Positions 25,965-33,921 of a DNA stretch of 64,000 bases are shown in pieces. The notes under the pieces are model-generated. The model saw nothing but the letters and a program-made list of their open reading frames with translations. It ran no database searches and was not told the origin of the DNA. Numbering within the stretch: the stretch's first letter is position 1; every line of letters starts with the position of its first letter. Position numbers and translations under genes: made by a program. This stretch comes from Pararhizobium sp. A13 (GTDB lineage: Bacteria; Pseudomonadota; Alphaproteobacteria; Rhizobiales; Rhizobiaceae): NCBI RefSeq assembly GCF_040126305.1, contig NZ_CP149510.1:2367001-2431000 (forward strand), written 5' to 3'.

Positions 25965-26665
25965 ATGACTGCCCCGATCGAACTCACTATTGGCCGACCC
26001 CGAACGGCTGGAAGATCACCGTCATGCTCGAGGAACTCGGCGTTCCCTACGATGTGAAATATATCAATATCGGCAAGGGCGAGCAGTTCGCGCCGGACTT
26101 TCTCAAGATCGCGCCCAACAACCGGATGCCGGCAATCGTCGATCCCGACGGTCCGGGCCGCGAGCCGATCTCGGTATTCGAATCCGGGGCCATCCTGCAA
26201 TATCTCGGGCGCAAGTTCGGCAAGTTCTATCCGACCGACGAGCGCGCTCGCTTGGATGTCGATCAGTGGCTGTTCTGGCAGATGGGTGGGCTCGGGCCGA
26301 TGGCCGGCCAGGCGAACCATTTCCGCAATTATGCGCCCGAAAAGATCGAATACGGCATCACCCGCTATACCAACGAGGTCAATCGTCTCTATGGCGTGAT
26401 GAACAAGCGGCTGGCGGACCGGCCGTTTCTCGCCGGCGAATATTCGATCGCCGACATGGCCTGCGTCGGCTGGGTACGCCAGTACGAAGGCAATGGCCAG
26501 GATCTCAACGATTTTCCCAACCTGAAGCGCTGGTTCGAGACGCTGACGGCTCGCCCGGCAGTTCAGCGGGGCTTTGATGTCGGCAGGCAAGAGCGGGAGC
26601 GGCAGAAACACCTGTCGGAAGACAAGGAAGCCCAGAAAATCCTGTTCGGCCAGACCGCCCGCTGA
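25965..26665 (+). pseudogene. Glutathione S-transferase, frameshifted near the N-terminus
   Basis: From ATG 26024 a normal 213-residue GST frame runs (MLEELGVPYDVKYINIGKGEQ... with the C-terminal domain helix motif GEYSIADMACVGWV). The true start is ATG 25965 with GGAG-type upstream sequence, reading MTAPIEL; the next seven to ten codons of the family (YYWPTPNGWKI) are present but in the -1 frame. The reading frame is restored if one base, most simply a T between C85 and A86 of the 25900s (GAACTC[T]ACTAT), is added. As given, the thioredoxin-fold strand 1 and the active-site region cannot be made. Either a recent 1-bp deletion or a sequencing error. Similar to YfcG/Ure2-like GSTs. Confidence 0.85.
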
Positions 26666-26710
26666 GTATTAAGACAAGACCGGCGGGCAGGGCCCGCCGG
26701 ATATCAGTCA

Positions 26711-27052
26711 TTACATGCGCGTCCAGGTCTGCGACTTGCAGAGGACCTTCAGTACGCAGCCCTGCATCTTCAGTGAAGCCCCATTGATTGACGCCGAACC
26801 ACTATAGGTCTTGTCATTGGCGGGATCGGTGATCTCGCCCGTATAGCTTTCACCGCTGCCGCTCATGCTGCCGATGCGCTTGCCGGCGTGCTTTCCTGTC
26901 TTCAACGTAATGCAGTAAGCGCCGCCGCAGGAGGCGATGGCGGCCGTCTCGCCGCTTGCGGTCTTCCAGTTCCCTTCGATCGGTTCGGCGGAAAAACCTG
27001 TAGCGGTCGTGGCCAGCGCCATGGCTGTTGCCAGGATGAATGTGCGGATCAT
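26711..27052 (-). CDS. DUF2147-family exported protein
   Basis: A 113-residue protein with a clear signal peptide (MIRTFILATAMALATTATGFSA), then EPIEGNWKTASGETAAIASCGGAYCITL, the usual DUF2147 opening with G-x-W and two cysteines. The C-terminus carries a second cysteine pair in MQGCVLKVLCKSQTWTR. Small beta-rich periplasmic protein of unknown function. An ACGT-repeat element like that of ETF-QO lies about 110 bp upstream. Confidence 0.87.
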   Translation of the reverse strand: MIRTFILATAMALATTATGFSAEPIEGNWKTASGETAAIASCGGAYCITLKTGKHAGKRIGSMSGSGESYTGEITDPANDKTYSGSASINGASLKMQGCVLKVLCKSQTWTRM

Positions 27053-27158
27053 GTAGTTCCTCCCGTAAGTTCGACGAACAACCATGCGCCGCGGCATGGG
27101 CTGGTCGAAAAGTTGCCAGAGCTGGTCTCCTCACCGCTCAACGCGCGGAAAATAACTT

Positions 27159-27177
27159 ACGCGGACGTAAACGTAAA
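27159..27177 (-). promoter_or_regulatory. ACGT-repeat operator, second copy
   Basis: On the minus strand reads TTTACGTTTACGTCCGCGT, identical to the 9978-9996 site at 16 of 19 positions (TTNACGTTTACGTCNNCGT). It lies about 107 bp upstream of the DUF2147 start, followed by an AT-rich TTATT stretch that could be a -10 region. Confidence 0.45.
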
Positions 27178-27599
27178 TATACGTTCGTGCCGTTTTCCGA
27201 TGAAAATTACCGGAAAACGTGGCTCCAGATGCGACCGTTCTCGTTGAGGCGCCGCAGGCCACCGTTTTGCGTGGTTAGCGATTGGTTGAAATCAGCGCCT
27301 GAATTTTCCGTAAAGATTGAGGCAAAAGCCAGTGTTTCAAGGCAGTCCGATGTTTAACAAAAAGTCAAGTTTACCAATCGTTTGAACTTTGTTTGTTGCA
27401 AATTAATCATGCATTTTAAGCGTGTATTGAAACCGCTGCGGCATACTCAAATCCATAAGACGAGCAGGGAAAAACACCCCGCCGGAACCCCTTGGGGGAC
27501 CGAAAGCCGCACAAGACGGCCCGGCCCCCAAGGTGCCTAAAAAGGCAAACAAAACAGGGACTGCGTGAGTAGTTAACCAGGCAAACAGGGACATAGAAA
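27178..27599. other. Intergenic region upstream of the small Sel1 gene
   Basis: About 420 bp with no plausible ORF. The part 27290-27420 is AT-rich and probably holds the Sel1-gene promoter; 27490-27533 folds into the hairpin described separately. Confidence 0.4.
27490..27533 (+). ncRNA. Structured leader or small RNA (two-tier hairpin)
   Basis: A 9-bp outer stem CCTTGGGGG (27490-27498) / CCCCCAAGG (27525-27533) encloses CCG/CGG and GCCG/CGGC inner stems with loop CACAAGA. It sits 66 nt before the Sel1 gene and could be a 5'-UTR element or an independent RNA. No known family identified. Confidence 0.35.
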
Positions 27600-27866
27600 A
27601 TGGCACGCTTTGACATTCAGAATGCTTCGGATGCCACGATGGGTGGCGAAAACCGCGCGGACGTCTTTTGCGAAATGGGCTTGATGTATGCAACCGGACG
27701 TGGTTGCGATATCGATCTCGTCGCCGCGCACAAGTGGCTCAACATCGCAGCGATCAAGGGCTCCGACCGTGCAGCGGCGCTGCGTGCGGACCTGGCGATG
27801 ACCATGACCAAGATCGATCTTGCCACCGCCCTGCGCGCCGCCCGCGAATGGATGACCATGCATTGA
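27600..27866 (+). CDS. Single Sel1-repeat protein (88 aa)
   Basis: Contains one recognisable Sel1/TPR-like repeat: FCEMGLMYATGRGCDIDLVAAHKWLNIAAIKG, the A-x-x-x-L-G-x-x-Y-x-x-G pattern with the W-x-x-x-A second helix. Too short to form a full solenoid; no signal peptide, so presumably a cytoplasmic protein-interaction module. It lies 2.6 kb from the large caspase-Sel1 gene, but the repeats are not close copies. Confidence 0.75.
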   Translation: MARFDIQNASDATMGGENRADVFCEMGLMYATGRGCDIDLVAAHKWLNIAAIKGSDRAAALRADLAMTMTKIDLATALRAAREWMTMH

Positions 27867-27927
27867 AACGGGTTCATATCGCTGGCAGGCGGTAGGCGCC
27901 GAGACCTCCGAAGATGGGGCGCGGCGT

Positions 27928-29049
27928 CTATTGCCTGCTAAGCGATTCAAGCACCTTCGGCAGCGCCGCTTCCAGAAGCGCCATATCCTCCTCCGGCCCG
28001 GTACTGATACGGATGCAGCGGTTGAGCGGCGCAACGCCCGGCATGCGGATGAACACGCCGTGATCGTCCATCAGCCGATCGACGATCGCGCGCGCAAACA
28101 CGGCGTCGTGTCCGCAATCGATGGCGACGAAATTCGTCGCCGAGGGCAGGGGCTTCAGCCCGTTCTTGATAGCGATTGCGGTGATCCTGTCGCGCGACGC
28201 TGCGATGTTTCCAAGCACTTCCGTCAGATATTCCCTGTCGGCCAGCGCTGCGAGCGCCGCGGCGGTGCCGATCCTGTTCATGCCGAAATGGTTGCGGATC
28301 TTGTCGAAGGCCTGCGCGGTTCCCGGCGTGCCGATGACATAGCCGACGCGCGCACCCGCTAGGCCGTAGGCTTTGGAGAAGGTGCGGGTGCGGATCACGT
28401 TCGGCATGTCGATCAGCGATGCGATCGAGGGGATCGTGCCCGTCGGCGCGGTCTCGCCATAGGCTTCGTCGAGCACGAGCAGGCATGTCTGCGGGAGTGC
28501 CTTGGCAAAGGTGATGACACTGTCGGCGTCCCACCAGCTTCCCATCGGATTGTCGGGATTGGCGAAGTAGACGAGCGGCGCCTCTTCCCGCTTGACCGCT
28601 GCCAGGAGACCGTCGAGGTCCTCGCGGTCATCGACGTAAGGCACCGTCACCAGCCGGCCACCATGACCTGCGACGTGGAAGTTGAACGTCGGATAACCGC
28701 CGAGCGAGGTAACAACCGGCAGGCCGGGCTCGATCACCATGCGGACGATCTGGCCAAGAAGGCCGTCGATGCCTTCACCGATAGCAATATTCTCCGACGC
28801 CGTACCGAGATGTCGGGCCAGCGCCTGCTTCAGCTCGAAATTTTCCGGGTCGTTGTATTTCCAGACCCCCGTCGCGGCATCGCCCATGGCAGTGAGAACC
28901 GAGGGGGCAGGACCGAATCCGCTTTCATTGGCGCCGATCCGTGCTTTGAGCGAACGGCCGCGCTGTCGCTCGATCGCTTCGGGACCGACAAAGGGAATGG
29001 TGGAAGGAAGGGAGGCGATGAGGGGAGTAAAGCGGGAAAATGCGGACAT
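27928..29049 (-). CDS. PLP-dependent aminotransferase, HisC-like
   Basis: A 373-residue fold-type I aminotransferase. Near the N-terminus is ARIGANESGFGPAPSV (substrate/PLP region), then ENIAIGEGIDGLLGQIVR, FANPDNPMGSWWD (the N-P-x-N-P-x-G signature), LLVLDEAYGE (Asp binding the pyridine nitrogen) and the Schiff-base lysine in RTFSKAYGLAGARVGYVIG. The motif set is that of histidinol-phosphate aminotransferases, but no his genes are nearby, so an aromatic or other amino-acid substrate is equally possible. Confidence 0.9.
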   Translation of the reverse strand: MSAFSRFTPLIASLPSTIPFVGPEAIERQRGRSLKARIGANESGFGPAPSVLTAMGDAATGVWKYNDPENFELKQALARHLGTASENIAIGEGIDGLLGQIVRMVIEPGLPVVTSLGGYPTFNFHVAGHGGRLVTVPYVDDREDLDGLLAAVKREEAPLVYFANPDNPMGSWWDADSVITFAKALPQTCLLVLDEAYGETAPTGTIPSIASLIDMPNVIRTRTFSKAYGLAGARVGYVIGTPGTAQAFDKIRNHFGMNRIGTAAALAALADREYLTEVLGNIAASRDRITAIAIKNGLKPLPSATNFVAIDCGHDAVFARAIVDRLMDDHGVFIRMPGVAPLNRCIRISTGPEEDMALLEAALPKVLESLSRQ

Positions 29050-29170
29050 GCTGTCTATCGAGCCTGACGATGGATGAAACCGCAGCGGACACTAGCGATG
29101 TTTGATCGCCATGGAAACCGAATCCATTCGCGAAACGCGCGTGTGTCCGCCCTCGAGACGCGGGACGCCG

Positions 29171-29539
29171 TCAGTGTTTCTTCTGCTCGTTCCCGGTGAA
29201 GAATTCGTAGCGGACGATTTCGTGCAGGAATTCCTCGTCGATCGGCTTGATGAAATGCACCTGGATGCGATGGTCGCTGCGGAAAATTTCGGCGCAGCCG
29301 ATTCGCTTCTTGGTGCCGACGATGGTCAGATAATAGTGCTGCGGCAGGCCGATCGTGGTGTTGACGGTGAAGGCAGCGCCGCCGCGTGAAATTTCCAGCA
29401 TCTTGCAGGTGCGGGTCGAAACGCCGCCAAGGGCCGGCCGCACGGCCATCAGGGTGCCCGCCTGTCCGATCGTGAAACGCTCGAAGCGCTCCTCATAGAG
29501 CTTGGAGCGGACCACGGAGTACATCGTCGAGTTCTGCAT
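29171..29539 (-). CDS. PilZ-domain protein (122 aa)
   Basis: A stand-alone PilZ-like protein, the class that binds cyclic di-GMP. Strand motifs: CKMLEISRGGAAFTVN corresponds to the D/N-x-S-x-x-G motif, and VHFIKPIDEEFLHEIVRYEF is the C-terminal strand and helix. The upstream RxxxR is weak (RFERFTIGQAG), so c-di-GMP binding is uncertain. Start ATG 29539 (MQNSTMYSVV) has AAGGGAG upstream. Close relative in layout to the next gene. Confidence 0.75.
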   Translation of the reverse strand: MQNSTMYSVVRSKLYEERFERFTIGQAGTLMAVRPALGGVSTRTCKMLEISRGGAAFTVNTTIGLPQHYYLTIVGTKKRIGCAEIFRSDHRIQVHFIKPIDEEFLHEIVRYEFFTGNEQKKH

Positions 29540-29813
29540 CACCACTCCCTTGGTAGCGATGGACGGCGGATCCATCGATCCAAAGCGCCTCGCCGTCAAC
29601 ATCTCCCGCTCTTGCCCTCCTCCTGACGACAGTAAGCGATCCATTGAGAATCGATCATGGATATTGCAATCCTTTGAAAGCATTCCCTAAAAATTTAATG
29701 AGGAGTTAAATCGCCGGAAAAGGCCTTGTTTTGGCGTGGCGATTCAAGGCGCCAATCCAAAGGCACCGATAGGCGGTTGGATCGCAGGCGTCGGCGAAAT
29801 CGCGTGGTCGGCT

Positions 29814-30170
29814 TCAGATCAGCCCGCTGGTAAAGTCCATCCGGATCAGCCGGCTGATGAATTCCGGCGCCAGCTGCATGTTGAAGCGGACGCCGAGTTC
29901 GGAATTGTGCCGGTGAACCTGCGAGCAGCCGATCTCCTCGCGGAAGCCGTCGATCTCAAGGAAGAAATGTTTCGGCAAAAGGATATTGGCGTTGAAATCC
30001 AGCATGGCGCCACCGACGGAAATGTGCCGCAGCAGGCACTGGTATTTCGTCTTCGTCTTCAGGTGCTGCCCGACAACAAGGATACGGCAGGGTCGCTCGA
30101 TATAATAATGCTTGTAGCTGGCGGTCGGTTGACCCGGCTTTGCCTCGGCGAGATGCATCACCATCGACAT
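29814..30170 (-). CDS. PilZ-domain-like protein (118 aa)
   Basis: Second PilZ-like protein on the same strand, with LRHISVGGAMLDFNANILLP as the S-x-x-G region and SELGVRFNMQLAPEFISRLIRMDF as the final strand and helix. The two proteins share architecture (IGCxxxxR/HxxHxxx...VxF) and probably arose by duplication. The canonical RxxxR motif is again not obvious. Start taken at MSMVMHLAEAKPGQ; five codons either way are possible. Confidence 0.7.
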   Translation of the reverse strand: MSMVMHLAEAKPGQPTASYKHYYIERPCRILVVGQHLKTKTKYQCLLRHISVGGAMLDFNANILLPKHFFLEIDGFREEIGCSQVHRHNSELGVRFNMQLAPEFISRLIRMDFTSGLI

Positions 30171-30503
30171 CGGAAACTCCGGAAAAGATGACGGCGTGGC
30201 GCCGCTTCTGCTGGACTGTTCGACTTCTGACGAAGGCGCTCTTCGCGTTTTATCAAGCACCATATTACGATGACAGCAGTTTTAGCCGCCAGCCTTGTCC
30301 TGAGCTTGTGCCTTTCACGGCCCTGTCTTCTGGCTTGCTTAAAAAAGCGCAAAGGCGGACATTGAAACAGGCTGGGCCATACGTAATAGTTTCATGAAAA
30401 GCGCGCGGCGGAAAAGGCCGCGCGGAAACTAGGGATCATGTTTGTGCGGTTTGCGGGGGCGCGCGAAACGTCCCCGCCGCTGCGCAAGCGCGGAGGGAAA
30501 ATC
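30171..30503. other. Intergenic region, PilZ / caspase-Sel1
   Basis: About 330 bp of divergent promoter region. No ORF of merit. Stem-loops CGCGCGGC/GCCGCGCG (30402-30424) and GCGGGG/CCCCGC (30453-30477) precede the caspase gene and may structure its leader. Confidence 0.4.
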
Positions 30504-32729
30504 ATGTTCAAAGCCTATTCTCGGCGCTGGGTGCCGATCTTCGTTCTGTCACTATCCGTTTTCGCGTTTCAGGCTGGCGCGGCCGAGGCGGCGAAACGGG
30601 TCGCTCTCCTGATCGGCAATGAAAAATATGAGGCGACATCGCAGCTGAACAACCCGGCCAACGATGTCGAACTGATGAAGGCGTCCTTCGAGGACGCCGG
30701 TTTCGATGCGGTGACGACCGTCCACGATCTCGACCGCGCCTCGATGGTGCGTGCGCTGCGCGATTTCGAGGATGCGGCCACCGGCGCCGAAGTCGCCATC
30801 ATCTATTATTCCGGCCACGGCATGGAGATGAATGGCCAGAATTTCCTTTTGCCTGTCGATGTCGCGTTGAAGTCGGACAAGGATGTGGAGGACGAGGCCG
30901 TTCCGCTCGATCGCGTGCAGCGTTCGCTGGAGGGCGCGACCCGGCTGAAGCTGGTCATTCTCGACGCTTGCCGCAACAATCCCTTCGAGCAGTCGATGAC
31001 GCGGTCGATTTCGACCCGCGCCGTCAGCCGCGGTCTCGCCCGCGTCGAGCCTGAATCGGCCGATCTCTTGGTTGCCTTCGCCTCGAAGGCCGGCACGGTC
31101 GCCATGGACGGCGAAGGCAAGAACAGCCCGTTTGCAACGGCTCTGTCCAAATATCTGACGGAGCCCGGCGTCGATGTGCGCATCGCGCTCGGCAAGGTGC
31201 GGGACGAGGTGGTGGCGGCGACAAACCGCAGCCAGGAACCCTTCGTCTACGGCTCGCTCGGCGGCGCGCAGATCTTCCTCAACATCAGGGAGGTCAACGT
31301 CAACGTCACCAACAACGGCAACACGGAAGAGGTCTCGCCGAACGGCCAATCGGCGGCCGCCGCCGACTGGCAGAACATCCGCGATCTCGCCGACAAGGAC
31401 CTGATCGAGGTCTTCCTTGCCAAGCACGGCTCGGACCCCGTCTACAAGATGCTTGCGGAAAAGAAGCTGAAGCTGTTGGCCGAAGCCGCGCAGACATCGA
31501 CGTCCAGTCCGGACGAGATTGCCTGGGATGCGCTGAAGCAATCGACGGATGGTGCGGCGCTGACCCGCTTCATTGAGCGTTATCCGGACAGCAGGCACAA
31601 GGCGGAGGCGGAAATGCAGATCGCCGCCCTCGAACCGAAGAAGGGGCTCAACATCTCGCAAACCGGCAAGGACACGCAGGCATCGCGCGATTGCTACCTG
31701 CTGGCGGGCGAGCCGCAATCCATGCCGGGTTTCCTCGGCGTCAATTTCCTGAAGATCGATTCGGCCCGCGCGCTCACTGCTTGCGCCCAGGCCGTCAACG
31801 AAAACCCCGACGACATGCTGCTCGTCAACATGCTCGGTCGCGCCCATGACGCCGGCCGCAACTATGTCGAAGCGCGGCGCAACTACCAGAAGGCGGCGGA
31901 CGGCGGCAATATGTACGGGCTGACGAACCTCGCCTGGTTCTCGATCTACGGCACCGATGGTCCCGTCGATATCGACAAGGGCAAGCAGATGTTCGAGCAG
32001 GCGGCCAATGCCGGCAATTCCTATGCCCAGGCATCGCTCGGCTGGCTCTACCGCGAAGGTTATGGTGGCGTGCCGCAGGATTATGCCGAGGCGCTGAAAT
32101 GGTATCAGCTCTCGGCCAATCAGGGTTATGCCAATGCCATGGCGACGATCGGCTGGTTCTACCGTGAAGGAAACGGAGTGCCGAAGGACTTCAACCAGTC
32201 GCTTTCCTGGTACCAGAAGGCGGCCGAAGGCGGCGATGCCAATGCCATGTCTTCGCTCGGCTGGGCTTATCAGAACGGTCTCGGCACGACGCAGGATTAT
32301 GCGGAAGCCAAGAAATGGTACGAAAAGGCGGCCAATGTCGGCGATTCCTATTCGATGGCGCTGCTCGGCTGGTTCTACGACGTCGGCAACGGCGTGCCGC
32401 AGGATTATGTGCAGGCCCGCAATTGGTATGAAATGGCAGCGAATGCCGGCAGTGCCTATGCCATGGGCAATCTGAGCCGTCTCTATGATTTCGGCCTCGG
32501 CACGAGGGCGGACCCGAAGGAAGCGGCCCGCTGGGCAGCGGCCAGCGTCGAGGGCGGCGATCCGGCGAAACTGCAGGAGATGAAGACCTCGCCGAATAAC
32601 TTCACGCCGGCCTTCCGCAAGGAAATCCAGGCGCTGCTCAGGGAGCGCGGCTATTACAGCGGACCGCTTGACGGTGACTTTGGCGCAGCCACCCAGAATG
32701 CGATGGATCGGCTGGCGAAAAAGAGCTGA
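30504..32729 (+). CDS. Exported caspase-like protein with Sel1 repeats and peptidoglycan-binding domain
   Basis: 741 residues. A signal peptide (hydrophobic VPIFVLSLSVFAFQAGAAEA) is followed by a C14 caspase p20-like domain: KRVALLIGNEKYE, catalytic His in IYYSGHGMEMNG and catalytic Cys in LVILDACRNNPF. After a linker come about seven Sel1 repeats (e.g. YAQASLGWLYREGYGGVPQDYAEALKWY in pieces), and the last about 45 residues resemble a PG_binding_1 repeat (IQALLRERGYYSGPLDGDFG). Start ATG 30504 has GGAGGG upstream. Likely a periplasmic cell-envelope protease or pseudo-protease scaffold; substrate unknown. Confidence 0.88.
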   Translation: MFKAYSRRWVPIFVLSLSVFAFQAGAAEAAKRVALLIGNEKYEATSQLNNPANDVELMKASFEDAGFDAVTTVHDLDRASMVRALRDFEDAATGAEVAIIYYSGHGMEMNGQNFLLPVDVALKSDKDVEDEAVPLDRVQRSLEGATRLKLVILDACRNNPFEQSMTRSISTRAVSRGLARVEPESADLLVAFASKAGTVAMDGEGKNSPFATALSKYLTEPGVDVRIALGKVRDEVVAATNRSQEPFVYGSLGGAQIFLNIREVNVNVTNNGNTEEVSPNGQSAAAADWQNIRDLADKDLIEVFLAKHGSDPVYKMLAEKKLKLLAEAAQTSTSSPDEIAWDALKQSTDGAALTRFIERYPDSRHKAEAEMQIAALEPKKGLNISQTGKDTQASRDCYLLAGEPQSMPGFLGVNFLKIDSARALTACAQAVNENPDDMLLVNMLGRAHDAGRNYVEARRNYQKAADGGNMYGLTNLAWFSIYGTDGPVDIDKGKQMFEQAANAGNSYAQASLGWLYREGYGGVPQDYAEALKWYQLSANQGYANAMATIGWFYREGNGVPKDFNQSLSWYQKAAEGGDANAMSSLGWAYQNGLGTTQDYAEAKKWYEKAANVGDSYSMALLGWFYDVGNGVPQDYVQARNWYEMAANAGSAYAMGNLSRLYDFGLGTRADPKEAARWAAASVEGGDPAKLQEMKTSPNNFTPAFRKEIQALLRERGYYSGPLDGDFGAATQNAMDRLAKKS

Positions 32730-32752
32730 CAGATATCCAACGAGAGAAAACA

Positions 32753-32784
32753 AAGGCCGGGCCTGTGGCAGCAGACCCGGCCTT
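32753..32784 (+). terminator. Hairpin after the caspase-Sel1 gene
   Basis: AAGGCCGGG / CCCGGCCTT, a 9-bp perfect stem with a 14-nt loop, 23 nt after the stop and 22 nt before the convergent small gene ends; can serve both. Confidence 0.65.
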
Positions 32785-32806
32785 GGCACGACCTCACGAA
32801 GGCTGG

Positions 32807-32986
32807 CTAACGCTTGTTTTCCAGGGCCTTGAGCGCCACCTGGCCGGCAGCATGCGCCTGCAGCTGGCTGGTAAACTGGCCGCTGGCGGGATAGACAACG
32901 GAGCCGCGCTTGATGACGAAGGCCCACCGCCCGTTGCGAAGCTTTTCGATCGTCACTTGAGTTTCCGGTTTGCTGTCGCTGTTCAC
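32807..32986 (-). CDS. Small hypothetical protein (59 aa)
   Basis: Reads (V/M)NSDSKPETQVTIEKLRNG... with GTG start at 32986 and GGGAG 8 nt upstream; ends AAGQVALKALENKR. Sequence ...RWAFVIKRGSVVYPASGQF suggests a small beta-sheet fold. The frame continues upstream without a better start, but that part is cysteine-rich noise. No family recognised. Confidence 0.55.
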   Translation of the reverse strand: MNSDSKPETQVTIEKLRNGRWAFVIKRGSVVYPASGQFTSQLQAHAAGQVALKALENKR

Positions 32987-33280
32987 TCTATGCTCCCAGG
33001 CTGTTCCGCGCCGCCCGCAGCGGGGCGAGGGCGGATTTCGAAAGCACAGGACTACCGCAAAACGCCCGCAGCCGGCAATCAGGCAACAGGGCGAAAGGCT
33101 ATTGGAGCTTTGCCTCAGAACGGCGCGGCAGAAGAGCAAATCCGCCCGCACGCAGGCTTGATCAGCTCTTGTCGGGGACTGCACGCGCGCAGTCACGCAG
33201 GACGGAAAATTCAACTTTGTAGCGGGTAACCGCAAAAATCCCTTGCAATGAAGGGCTCCTGACTCTAGTCAGGCGCTAAC

Positions 33281-33370
33281 GGAGAGGTGGCCGAGTGGTC
33301 GAAGGCGCTCCCCTGCTAAGGGAGTATACCCGGAAGGGTATCGAGGGTTCGAATCCCTTCTTCTCCGCCA
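33281..33370 (+). tRNA. tRNA-Ser (GCU anticodon)
   Basis: A 90-nt class II tRNA: acceptor stem GGAGAGG/CTTCTCC, anticodon stem CTCCC/GGGAG with loop CTGCTAA (anticodon GCT at 33315-33317), a long variable arm (TATACCC.GGGTATC), T-loop GGTTCGAATCC and encoded CCA at 33368-33370. Confidence 0.97.
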
Positions 33371-33420
33371 TCAGCCCTCTGTGCGATACGCGGTTCATGG
33401 TTGTAGCGTGACGCGCCTTT

Positions 33421-33450
33421 TCGGAATTTTGCCACGGCGAATCGGAATTT
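33421..33450. repeat. Direct repeat CGGAATTTT, possible phage-end site
   Basis: CGGAATTTT at 33421-33429 and 33442-33450, 21 bp apart, followed by CGTTTTT (33451) and GCGTTTTT (33487). Repeated short sites two helical turns apart are how Mu-type transposases mark phage ends, but the sequence itself is not Mu's. Confidence 0.3.
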
Positions 33451-33559
33451 TCGTTTTTCCAGCACTCCGTTAAAAAATCTCTTTCAGCGTTTTTAGCCGT
33501 TATGGCAAAGTCTCGAACACGCTGGCTGGGGATGCGGGCGGGAAGAGAGACGTGACGCC

Positions 33560-33754
33560 ATGAAATTTGAAGAGCTTCCCGATTGGCGTTTTAAAGTCCT
33601 GGAAACGTCAATGAATGTCTACAAGGCAACCTGTGTTGACTCGGTGGGAAGAACGGTCGAGCGACAAGGTCTAGATTCAGAGACGCTATTGGACGAGGCA
33701 AAGCAAGACGCCCTCGAAATCACGGGTGCCCGTTTGCAGAAACCTTCAATTTGA
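33560..33754 (+). CDS. Small hypothetical protein (64 aa)
   Basis: Reads MKFEELPDWRFKVLETSMNVY... with GAGAG upstream. The pattern (W-x-F/K-V ... V-Y-x-A-x-x-x-D-x-x-G-R ... LLDEAKQDAL) resembles small acidic proteins found repeatedly in rhizobial chromosomes, so it may be host rather than phage. It is the only plus-strand gene between the tRNA and the minus-strand phage genes. Confidence 0.6.
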   Translation: MKFEELPDWRFKVLETSMNVYKATCVDSVGRTVERQGLDSETLLDEAKQDALEITGARLQKPSI

Positions 33755-33921
33755 AGCTTCCTGCCAATTCTAAAGCCCTTCTCAAATACCCTTTGAACCA
33801 TCCTCAAGTGCGCTGCGGTCAATACGACAGCGCGGCCGAATCACATGCAAAATTCGGCAATGGGAAGCCGTCGCGACCACGATTGTGTAGCGCACAAATT
33901 CGAATGGCAGACCGCGCAAGT

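Noticed and set aside
31880..32500. Repetitive DNA inside the caspase gene, considered as a tandem repeat or CRISPR-like array
   Set aside because: The periodicity of about 108 bp is explained by Sel1 repeats in the protein; the units differ at many positions and there are no identical short repeats.
30552..32927. 791-codon minus-strand ORF over the caspase-Sel1 gene
   Set aside because: Arginine/histidine-rich shadow of the Sel1 repeats; no ribosome site and no domain.
33281..33370. tRNA-Ser as the attachment site of a tyrosine integrase
   Set aside because: The element is Mu-type in gene content and no integrase gene or duplicated tRNA 3' end is seen in the window; the adjacency may be chance. 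Not excluded, because the right end is missing.
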